This document shows positions 10,301 through 17,432 of a stretch of 64,000 bases of DNA, piece by piece (the stretch's first letter is position 1; each line of letters begins with the position of its first letter). The position numbers and the translations under genes are program-made. The notes below the pieces were generated by a model, which was given only the letters and a program-made list of their open reading frames with translations, was not told where the DNA came from and did no database searches. Source of the stretch: Pirellula sp. (GTDB lineage Bacteria; Planctomycetota; Planctomycetia; Pirellulales; Pirellulaceae); the NCBI GenBank assembly GCA_021300155.1, contig JAJTID010000051.1:1-64000 (forward strand), read 5' to 3'.

Positions 10301-11286
10301 CCAAAGACCCGAGCGTCGATCGATTACCATTGCTGCAAATGGACATCAATACTATGGACGAGTCCGGTATGGTCGTATTGCCAATTCACTCGAACAGCGT
10401 GCTGATCGACGCGACCGATCGATCTGGGAAGAATGGCAGCTCCGATTCCCGACCTGTATTCGATCTCGCCGTCACTCAATCGATCGATACACGCGGGGTG
10501 AGTGCTTCTGGAACCACAGGATCTGCAGCTACAAAGGAGAAAGAGATCAAGATTGAGATTTTTGCGACAGGCCGGGGGGTTCTTCCAGAGCTAGAAGATC
10601 TCATGAAGGACTTGGAGGCATCGATACCCGGCTATACTTGGACTCGAGAAAAAACAGAGTCGGAGCCTCTTCAGGTTGTCGGCGTCAAGACATCAGGCCG
10701 AGTAGGTATACTTGGGAATCAGGATTCCGAGTCGGACGCCTACATAGAAGCAGATGGTGATGGCTTGTTCAGGCTTCCAACGACTCGAAAGTGGACGGTT
10801 CGATTTGAACCCTCCTCGATGGCATCGAAGAACGTGATCAACGTTCCGCAATTGGCATCCGGTTTGGCCGGTAAGCTGACATCCGAGCGATACATCGACA
10901 TGGATCTGGTTCCTGTCGAATCAGAGACGATACCGATTCAGGAAGGTGGCAAAACTAACGTTGCGATGATTCTAGGAATTGTCAGTGCGTGTGTTTTGTT
11001 GCCCGTGTTTGTTCTGTTGTGGCTCCGCGTGGGCAGTTCCATGGCACCTGCCCTGGATGAAACGTTGAAGATTCCTAACGAGATAACACCTTTCTCCGCG
11101 GTCATCACGTTGCAACGATTTGCAAAACATCACTCGGAGAAGATGTCGAACGAGGATCGTGGTCAATTGTTGACAGATATCTCCAATCTAGAGCAAGCCT
11201 ATTTTGGAGCCAACCCAAAATCGGATCCTGTGGACGCCAAGGACACCGTCCTCCGATGGCATCAACATCTGACTCGCCTAGCGTGA
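7396..11286 (+). CDS. Large membrane-anchored protein ending the MoxR operon
   Basis: Unrecognised protein of 1296 residues. A signal peptide (about 1-32) is followed by roughly 850 residues of Ala/Leu-rich helical sequence resembling TPR/solenoid repeats. A more beta-like region with Gly/Asp motifs follows (about 850-1180), then one transmembrane helix at about 1187-1210 and a cytoplasmic tail of about 85 residues. The orientation would place the bulk outside the cytoplasm. It starts 16 bases after the previous gene and is probably the last gene of the operon. I infer a large periplasmic scaffold working with the two VWA proteins; no enzyme motif is visible. Confidence 0.75.
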   Translation: MKVNVMSSYQKSVALSLFIATLSFGEGALFAQIPAVPLVPMRRTNEALPSGEDTAQTANRLRATLALKPPAKTLKDSEVALLKADYEKLSKEDRESMVAVYKDLGIDLMTALGLNTPETGIDPKAAAAKNDLLKAIRKLNFARTADKVLEARAQIGLKATPMPSEKAPVDELAGWLHSNVLAGEWSALQVFLKDRAGNDAAEIYAHVLQSTNQGDPGLLPEEILAISEACPAELTDWQLSLLAQLLKTAASRSSTGPLLEKLRTGTTFFGPQDDGRRDRTAKFLSEASLAVDAYGYLPILERARERSNTNALTSHAKYHEARAKELGATPQAQTHQRTAWDLYCEIALMDKADFASRREAMGQAIELLPSIPPGPATQWLQNVFANKALAATGLEAVALKAMRIGNEKIGIQERASAILMMKDSVDALLNDETIEIEQLRIPLRLLTMSLVAAAEETITKQAAKAGVAPETTLLLRALPGEKWRASIEPSLAVRAFKAFIGIALSADNVDMALDLLAKGLQRAPGQSIEMADEFLKIWMLRLNPPPDPRRMQSLIILGGRTQQASAPLTRGRQDRNLEKLQTLLDMLDKIGANGRTLDRVVTAFSSCHGKAETFRRETVVAVLGPIEKLAPAVSARLAESMRSGLNGDWRSRDAQKAAGNQRSASEIEALIESGYQLALELIDSAMQQQPDSWRYAMTKAALAYDHMQFRKQKDQDAAAYNLARRDLFKAFGDAAKQYQAAVIRGELREDPGVYMTWFSIALGSSDLDALKADDLLTEGAENNDQMQLIRNQILEMPPEMAASHLGEFARRITEKLPNMTPEVKPGVVRRANEVVGDHPQGALLRQTLDLYNDLLRNELYLHVAIDGDDHVGTKPFGATISLRYTAAIGRELGGFNQYLQNNVYTYISGRYQPTNFRDRFEKTLTQAFSDDLELIHVGFFDSMNPPKPIQVEGKSGWEEKPLCYLVLKAKDPSVDRLPLLQMDINTMDESGMVVLPIHSNSVLIDATDRSGKNGSSDSRPVFDLAVTQSIDTRGVSASGTTGSAATKEKEIKIEIFATGRGVLPELEDLMKDLEASIPGYTWTREKTESEPLQVVGVKTSGRVGILGNQDSESDAYIEADGDGLFRLPTTRKWTVRFEPSSMASKNVINVPQLASGLAGKLTSERYIDMDLVPVESETIPIQEGGKTNVAMILGIVSACVLLPVFVLLWLRVGSSMAPALDETLKIPNEITPFSAVITLQRFAKHHSEKMSNEDRGQLLTDISNLEQAYFGANPKSDPVDAKDTVLRWHQHLTRLA

Positions 11287-11386
11287 TAGGTACCGGGCTC
11301 AATGAGGCGCTTGCGAAGAGAATTGACATCTAGACTGCGAATTCACCGTAGTCTATCGCAGTCGTCGATCCATGATGGCCGTGATA

Positions 11387-13111
11387 TCAAATCTCAGGCT
11401 CTAAATCAGCGTCGTTGCCGTGCAAAAAGTCAAAGTCACAACCCTGATTCGCTTGGGTTATATGTTCAGAAAACATCTTGAGATACCCTCGTTGCCATCG
11501 AACAATTGGTTTCTTCCAAGCTCTCCGCCGTTCCTCGAGTGTCTCCGGATCGACCAAAAGGTTCAGCGAGCGTGATTCCACATCGAGTTCGATAAGGTCA
11601 CCATCTTGAACGAGCGCCAATGGACCTCCGATGTGAGACTCTGGAGCAACGTGCAAGACACATGTTCCATAACTCGTGCCACTCATTCTCGCGTCTGAGA
11701 TCCGAACCATGTCACGTACGCCTAGTTTGAGAATTTTATCGGGCAGTGGAAGCATTCCCCATTCAGGGAAACCAGGTGCACCGATGGGGCCAGCGCTTCG
11801 AAGCACGAGCACACTCTCCGGTGTAACGGGTAGTTCAGGAGAATTGATCCTCTGCTTCATGTCGAGATACGAATTGAACACTAGCGCTGGTCCTGTATGT
11901 TTTTGCAATTTCGGATCAGCCGCCACCGTCTTGATGACGCAACCGTCTGGAGCTAAGTTTCCACGTAATACACACGTACCACCAGTCAGCCACAAAGGGT
12001 TCGATCGATCGCGAATCACAAGTGGGTCGATGACAGTCGCGTTTTGGATTTGCTCACCGAGCGTCATTCCGTTTACTGTTTTGGCATCCAAGTGAAGAAC
12101 GTCTCTCAGTTGCTGAAGCAGTGCAGCCAGTCCGCCGGCATTGTAAAAGTCTTCCATCAAGTACTTACCACTCGGCCTCAAATCAGCCAAGACAGGAACC
12201 TTCTTAGAAATAGCATCGTAATCATCAAGTGTTAGTCGATGTCCAGCTCGACCAGCCATGGCAATCATGTGGACAATCGCGTTCGTTGAACCACTCAGAG
12301 TCAATTGAGTGATCAACGCGTTGAGGAAGCTTTCGCGAGTCAATAGTTGCAATGGTTTCAAACGCTGTACAGCTAAATCGACAGCGAGTCTTCCGCTTGC
12401 AACGGCCAGCCGGCTGTGCTCCGATACAACTGCGGGGATACTGCCAGCATTGGGCAATGTAACGCCCAGTGACTCTGCGATACAAGCCATAGTCGATGCG
12501 GTCCCCATCGTCATGCATGTGCCAGCGGAACGAGCGATGCAATTCTCAATTTCCTTCCATTCTCCTTCACAGAGATTTCCCGCACAACGCTCTGCCCAAA
12601 ACTTCCACGCGTCGGTGCCGCTTCCGAGTGTCTGGTCTTTCCAACGCGCTTTCAGCATCGGGCCAGCTGGAAAAAAGAGAAATGGAATATTCGCCGAAAG
12701 GGCGCCCATGATCAACGCAGGCACTGTTTTGTCACATCCTCCCATGAGCACTGCTGCATCAATCGGATGGCATCGCAACGATTCCTCAGCTTCCATCGCC
12801 AGTAGATTGCGATAAAGCATCGTCGTCGGCTTCATCAGCATTTCGCCGAGACTCATGACTGGCACTTCGACAGGAAATCCGCCGGCTTGCAGCACGCCAC
12901 GCTTGATCTCTTCCACTCGATTTTTGAAATGTGAGTGACAAGTATTCAGATCACTCCACGTGTTCAAAATACCTATGACGGGCTTTCCCATGTAGTCTTC
13001 GTCATCGAATCCCATCCCCTTGAGTCTCGATCGATGCCCAAAACTGCGGAGGTCATCCTTTGCAAACCAACGTGCGGATCGGAGTTCTTCTGAAGGGGTT
13101 CGGTCATTCAT
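11387..13111 (-). CDS. IlvD/Edd family sugar-acid dehydratase
   Basis: Dehydratase of the IlvD/Edd superfamily, 574 residues, full length. Iron-sulfur cysteines are visible in NTCHSH (C58), GGCDKT (C126) and AGTCMTMGT (C199). The catalytic DARMSGTSYG stretch is intact. Cysteine spacing is close to that reported for [2Fe-2S] L-arabinonate dehydratases, and the sequence resembles that aldonate-dehydrating group more than biosynthetic dihydroxy-acid dehydratase. It should convert an aldonic acid to a 2-keto-3-deoxy acid in the cytoplasm. It stands alone, convergent with the MoxR operon, with no branched-chain amino acid genes nearby. Exact substrate uncertain. Confidence 0.88.
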   Translation of the reverse strand: MNDRTPSEELRSARWFAKDDLRSFGHRSRLKGMGFDDEDYMGKPVIGILNTWSDLNTCHSHFKNRVEEIKRGVLQAGGFPVEVPVMSLGEMLMKPTTMLYRNLLAMEAEESLRCHPIDAAVLMGGCDKTVPALIMGALSANIPFLFFPAGPMLKARWKDQTLGSGTDAWKFWAERCAGNLCEGEWKEIENCIARSAGTCMTMGTASTMACIAESLGVTLPNAGSIPAVVSEHSRLAVASGRLAVDLAVQRLKPLQLLTRESFLNALITQLTLSGSTNAIVHMIAMAGRAGHRLTLDDYDAISKKVPVLADLRPSGKYLMEDFYNAGGLAALLQQLRDVLHLDAKTVNGMTLGEQIQNATVIDPLVIRDRSNPLWLTGGTCVLRGNLAPDGCVIKTVAADPKLQKHTGPALVFNSYLDMKQRINSPELPVTPESVLVLRSAGPIGAPGFPEWGMLPLPDKILKLGVRDMVRISDARMSGTSYGTCVLHVAPESHIGGPLALVQDGDLIELDVESRSLNLLVDPETLEERRRAWKKPIVRWQRGYLKMFSEHITQANQGCDFDFLHGNDADLEPEI

Positions 13112-13416
13112 AGTTAGAAATCTTGAGGACAGGATGTGACGATTGGAACGAAAGGCCTAAACCGACCTTTAGCGAATCTCTACCAAGTTGGCACAGGATA
13201 TCATGTGGGATTCAAGTGTTGAACTCGAACTCACAAGAAAGATCTGTATAACATTTGTGAAATTGCAAAGCGAATTCACTTCGTTCCAAGCTACGCTGCC
13301 AATTCATCCAAGTTCCTGGCCCATGGCTCGTCGCGGGGGGCCAGGGGCCAGTGCAAAGTTCTCGTTTCTAATCAATCCAAATCCAATCAGTCCAAACGCA
13401 CTCTTGGAATTCGTTT
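13112..13416. other. Intergenic, no feature recognised
   Basis: Gap of about 305 bases between the dehydratase start and the stop of the transglutaminase-like gene, both on the minus strand. It contains a G-rich patch near 13333-13352 and several ATCCAA-type words, but no ORF, hairpin or promoter I can defend. It should hold the dehydratase promoter. Confidence 0.5.
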
Positions 13417-14679
13417 CTATTCGTCTTCACTGTCGTTTCCATCACTGTCGTTTCCATCATTGTCTTCATCTTCCTCGGTGGATTCTGCCATTTCGTCTGT
13501 ATCCATCGAATGATCGAAGCTGACAAAAGTCTCTTGGCTTCGGTGTGGGATGGGCAATACTCCCGCTCGGCGTGCTTTGGCGATGTCGATGATACGGAAC
13601 TGATTTTCCTCGGGATTGGAAAATGCTTCTCTATTATCCTCCAGTCCTTTTGTTCCGATGCCGAGTGCATTGACAAAACTTGCCCACGATTGCTCTTCCC
13701 GTAACTCTTCGGGGACTGCATCGTCCAGATTTTGAGCGATTTCCGCATTTGTTTCCATATCGGCACCGATGAGTGTCGTTTCCAAACCGAGTTGCTTGGT
13801 TTGTTCTTTATCCAAGAAAAAAGTTACATAGCAGTGCCCTGGTACCAAGACGAGACTTGCCTCAATATCAATCTTTCGAAGCATCGATACGAACAGGACC
13901 GATCCATCGACGCAATTCGCTTGCTGATTGTTGATCGTCTCTTCGAGCAAGCGAACATGCTGGCTACCGATCTCGCTTGAGTCGGCTGCTGTCGTCGTCA
14001 CACTGCTATATCGAACATCTCTTTCAACCAGCAGATCCCATAAGGCGTATACCTGCCGAAGTACATCTTCTTCGGTTCCAGACTGATAGCCTGCGAATGC
14101 ATCTACAACTCCGATATCGAGCGCTTCGCGTAAAAGTTTGTCTATGAAGGGATGCTGCTCATTGACATACGAGGCAAAAATGAAATTGGTACTGACGAGC
14201 GTATCTCCATCTTGAAAACAGAGAGGGCAATCGTTGATCGATCGAAACGTTACCGTAACCGATTTTTCTTGAGTCGTTTCTCCTACCGTGACTCGGTAAG
14301 TCATCGTGGCCGGAGTCGCTTGCGTGCATTGACTAAGGCGGTCAAATTTGTATTTCACTTTGGGATAAACAAAGTAGGTGGTCCCTTGATCGCCGAGGCT
14401 ACCCGAAAAGCTGCTTGGTTCGAGAAAACCATCGCATTCAATCGAAACTTCGATGGGAGTATCATCTCCAGGAGCTTCAATGGCGATTCCCAGCAATCCG
14501 TCGGATTCTCCCAGTCGGGTTTCGTCATCAGGCTTATCTGTTTTAATTGATGATGTTCCGATAATGAACGAAGGGAATAGCTGTCGATCCCAGCCAGCGA
14601 TCACATCAAATTCCGCCTTTACCGGAACGGCTGTGAGTGTAAGCAATAAAAGACAGCAGGAACTGAAAAAAGGTCTCAT
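13417..14679 (-). CDS. Secreted transglutaminase-like protein with acidic tail
   Basis: Exported protein of 420 residues. The signal peptide is residues 1-22. A beta-rich N-terminal part (about 25-150) contains a CPLC pair. A transglutaminase/protease-like core follows, with Cys256 in NCVDGSVLF and His282 in VPGHCYVTF, the order and spacing expected for the Cys-His pair of that fold. The last 25 residues are extremely acidic and partly repetitive (DGNDSDGNDSEDE), so possibly calcium-binding or simply disordered. It lies 47 bases after the FHA-GGDEF gene and may share its transcript. Enzymatic activity is inferred only. Confidence 0.7.
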   Translation of the reverse strand: MRPFFSSCCLLLLTLTAVPVKAEFDVIAGWDRQLFPSFIIGTSSIKTDKPDDETRLGESDGLLGIAIEAPGDDTPIEVSIECDGFLEPSSFSGSLGDQGTTYFVYPKVKYKFDRLSQCTQATPATMTYRVTVGETTQEKSVTVTFRSINDCPLCFQDGDTLVSTNFIFASYVNEQHPFIDKLLREALDIGVVDAFAGYQSGTEEDVLRQVYALWDLLVERDVRYSSVTTTAADSSEIGSQHVRLLEETINNQQANCVDGSVLFVSMLRKIDIEASLVLVPGHCYVTFFLDKEQTKQLGLETTLIGADMETNAEIAQNLDDAVPEELREEQSWASFVNALGIGTKGLEDNREAFSNPEENQFRIIDIAKARRAGVLPIPHRSQETFVSFDHSMDTDEMAESTEEDEDNDGNDSDGNDSEDE

Positions 14680-14726
14680 TGTGAATCTCTTGGAAAAAGT
14701 GATGAAGTAAAGTAGTGATTAGTAGC

Positions 14727-15617
14727 TTAGATGGCGAATTGAACTTGGTTCCGCCCGTTTTGCTTGGCTCGATACAATTGTGCGTCGGCTTGGCCGAGCA
14801 AATCATCGGCGTCCAGTTCCCCTTCTCCGCAATAACATGCCATACCGATGCTAACGGTCATGGGGATCTCAACGGATTCGGTTATTACGGGTGCTGATGC
14901 CGTAATAGCTCTTACCCTTTCCGCTGCAAGCTTGGATTGTTCGAGGGTTGCTGGTGCACAAAGAATGGAAAATTCTTCACCACCGTAACGGGCCAAGAGT
15001 TCGCCGCCCCGTAGAACGGAAGAGGCTCGCTTCGCAAACTCTGCAAGCACGGCGTCACCTGCGAGATGCCCATACGTATCGTTAACTGATTTGAACTTAT
15101 CAAGGTCGAGCATCATGACGCAGATGGATTGCTTTCCGCGTTGTGATTGACGAATCTCACGGTCGAGCGAATCGAGAAAGAATCGTTTGTTGTAAACCTG
15201 AGTCAATCCGTCCGTAGTCATCATCTTGAATATGACTTCGTGGTACTGCGATTCAATTCCATCCGTTGTAAGAAATTTGAAGATTTGGTCACCGAATCGA
15301 ATTCGATCTCCAGGCGATAATGAGACGGGTGTGTTGACGCGTACTTCATTGACAAACGTGCCGTTGGTGCTGCCTAAGTCATGTAAAAAGAACTCGCCGT
15401 TTCGATGTTCGATGAGGGCATGACGACGAGAAATCGAATCCTGCGCCAGTGTTAGCGATGAAGATTCATCGCGGCCTATACTTGTTTCGTTTTGTAACTC
15501 CAAAGGGCGATCCAACGGGCTTGCAGGGTGAATCTTCACCAACAATCCACCTGCTGAACTCGGCAGGGAAGCTGGGACACAAAACGAATTGGAGAATCGA
15601 GTCGCTAACATAATCAC
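14727..15617 (-). CDS. FHA-GGDEF diguanylate cyclase
   Basis: Cytoplasmic protein of 296 residues. The N-terminal FHA domain (about 25-115) has the phosphothreonine-binding landmarks GR (48-49), SRRH (63-66) and STNG (83-86). The C-terminal GGDEF domain (about 130-294) has an intact GGEEF signature at 212-216 and a DLDKFKSVND motif, so it should make c-di-GMP from two GTP. The inhibitory I-site position has RGGE (203-206) rather than RxxD. The start is GTG 15617 or ATG 15611; the kinase stop (15614-15616) overlaps, so the two are coupled. I infer that the adjacent kinase phosphorylates the FHA ligand. Confidence 0.92.
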   Translation of the reverse strand: MIMLATRFSNSFCVPASLPSSAGGLLVKIHPASPLDRPLELQNETSIGRDESSSLTLAQDSISRRHALIEHRNGEFFLHDLGSTNGTFVNEVRVNTPVSLSPGDRIRFGDQIFKFLTTDGIESQYHEVIFKMMTTDGLTQVYNKRFFLDSLDREIRQSQRGKQSICVMMLDLDKFKSVNDTYGHLAGDAVLAEFAKRASSVLRGGELLARYGGEEFSILCAPATLEQSKLAAERVRAITASAPVITESVEIPMTVSIGMACYCGEGELDADDLLGQADAQLYRAKQNGRNQVQFAI

Positions 15618-16927
15618 CGTTCCATATTTGAAGTGTTGATTGAAGTGTTAGTAATGGTCGTATCCATAACCGACTTTGAAACCGGCAACGCATTGCCATG
15701 TGCATTCCTTACGCGACCAGCGTGAAGCGACTCTTGTCTTCTCTCCAGCGTCGTCGATGGCGAAGATGACGGCGTGCTACTCCGTGTCAGTGAAACGTCT
15801 CTAGAGAATTCCGGTTTCATGTTCTCTACATGACAGTTCACAGCCCAACCAAAACTGCAAACCAACAACAGAATAGGAGTCGCTACCAGCCAAAACAAAG
15901 ACGCGCGGCTTGGTTTACGAGTGGGTTTTGTGGTGATCGCCGCGCAAGGCGAAGTGTGCGAAGAACTCTCGACCAGGAATTTCTCCTGGCTGTCGAAAGA
16001 TTGAATTACTTCTAAGATAGCTTCGATTGAATCCGGACGATCCGTTGGTTGCTTCGCGACCATACGACGAAGGGTATCAAGAAGCTCAGCGGGTGCTTGC
16101 GGATGTGACGCCAGAAGCCAAGATGGAACATCCATCATATGCCCCTTGAGCTTGGCAACAACACTAGGGTAGTGCGAGTCTGGAAAGGGTGCAGATCCAC
16201 TGAGCAGATAAATCCAAGTACAACCAAGACTGTAGATGTCACTACGATAATTAGTGTTGCGAGGATCATTCGCTTGTTCTGGGGATAAAAAATCTACCGA
16301 CCCGAGCAACTGCCCCGCTTGAGTTAACTCCGATTCATTGCTAGAGCAGCGAACAAGTCCAAAATCGATCAGCTTCAGCGAACCGTCCTCACACAAAAAA
16401 AGATTCGACGGTTTGATATCGCGATGAACGAACCCGCTTTGGTGCGCAAACTGAAGCCCACTTGCTGCTTGCGCAAGAAACGCACAAGTATCTGCAAGTG
16501 CCATCGGGCCTTCGGCAGCCACGATAGAGTGCAAATCGCGACCGCGAAGGAGTTCGGTTACTAGATAAGGTCGACCGTTGTATTCACCTGCATCGATAGG
16601 TTGAACAATGTTGGGATGTTCAAGTTTCCCAAGGGCTAGAGTCTCCTGGTGAAAGCGATTACGGAGCACCATATTGTCGACTAAGGATGCGTCCAAGAAT
16701 TTGACGGCAAACGATCGTTGAAGCACCTCGTGATGTGCTTCGAAGACTACTCCCATTCCACCCGAACCGATTTTGCGGACCAACCTGAGGCTTCCAAGTT
16801 TGTGCCCGACGCCAGGTGCGCATTGATAGAGCGATGAAGGGAACGAAGGTCGCGACGCTTCGGCTTTATGTATTGGGCCTAGGGTACGCGTTTTGTCGCT
16901 CGGCATAATCGCTCGGCAATGTTCCAA
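15614..16927 (-). CDS. Transmembrane Ser/Thr protein kinase (PknB type)
   Basis: Hanks-type Ser/Thr kinase of 437 residues. The kinase domain (about 45-312) has the glycine loop GSGGMG, Lys76 in FAVKF, the HRDIKPSN catalytic loop (168-175), DFG (188-190) and SPE, all intact. A transmembrane helix lies at about 343-363, followed by a 74-residue Ser/Thr-rich extracytoplasmic tail with no recognisable sensor domain. It is the first gene of a coupled pair with the FHA-GGDEF cyclase, an arrangement that suggests phosphorylation-controlled c-di-GMP output. Confidence 0.93.
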   Translation of the reverse strand: MEHCRAIMPSDKTRTLGPIHKAEASRPSFPSSLYQCAPGVGHKLGSLRLVRKIGSGGMGVVFEAHHEVLQRSFAVKFLDASLVDNMVLRNRFHQETLALGKLEHPNIVQPIDAGEYNGRPYLVTELLRGRDLHSIVAAEGPMALADTCAFLAQAASGLQFAHQSGFVHRDIKPSNLFLCEDGSLKLIDFGLVRCSSNESELTQAGQLLGSVDFLSPEQANDPRNTNYRSDIYSLGCTWIYLLSGSAPFPDSHYPSVVAKLKGHMMDVPSWLLASHPQAPAELLDTLRRMVAKQPTDRPDSIEAILEVIQSFDSQEKFLVESSSHTSPCAAITTKPTRKPSRASLFWLVATPILLLVCSFGWAVNCHVENMKPEFSRDVSLTRSSTPSSSPSTTLERRQESLHAGRVRNAHGNALPVSKSVMDTTITNTSINTSNMER

Positions 16928-17432
16928 AGTTGCTTAGAATGGGAAGGTGACTGCTCGCAAACTTAGGTTGGCTTCCTTCCAAAGCCTCGCGATGTCAACC
17001 ATTAACGCCGGATTCGTGAACGATGAATTTCCGTTCTTTCTGTGCGTAGGGGTTATTCGCTTTAACTGGTCTGAATCGCCTCCCCTAAAAAGGACACGTA
17101 TATAATTGGCTCTAGAAAGATAGGCTTAAAAGCAAAGCCTGTCTTTCTAGAGTTTCGAGAAATCAGCGAAAAAAATTGTGCTGGTATGGTCCGACTCGGG
17201 TTCGTTCAACCGTATCTTAGGACTCTCAATTTCAGCGTTTAGAAACAGAGCCGAGTATCCAGCACGATCGAGTTGAACCAAGCGGAGCAGGCAGTCGCGG
17301 CTGCCGAATCGGAACTCCGGCAGATGGAGTTGCTTCTCGAATTCTACGATAGAATCGGTAGAGACTAAAGAGAACAAGCCACTCGTGGTTGATACCACGA
17401 GAGTACCTGCTTTACCTCTACCGCACGACACC
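16928..17432. other. Spacer with doubtful 94-codon ORF
   Basis: About 500 bases between the kinase start and the stop of the ThuA/PVC gene. A minus-strand ORF of 94 codons (17431 down to 17147) begins with GTG two bases after the upstream stop. It has no recognisable domain and its stop lies inside the strong hairpin at 17110-17152. It might be a coupled small gene, but I regard it as doubtful. The rest should contain the kinase promoter. Confidence 0.35.
17110..17152 (-). terminator. Strong 18-bp hairpin, possible terminator
   Basis: The 18-base arms 17110-17127 and 17135-17152 are complementary with a single G-T wobble and a 7-base A-rich loop. It sits downstream of the ThuA/PVC gene on the minus strand. 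The U-tract is poor: a TTTTT occurs only about 15 bases beyond the stem. Termination, mRNA-end protection or a short repeat element are all possible. Confidence 0.6.

Noticed and set aside
13420-13470. Short tandem repeat that might suggest a CRISPR or minisatellite
   Set aside because: It is the coding sequence of the DGNDSDGNDSEDE acidic tail, with no spacers.
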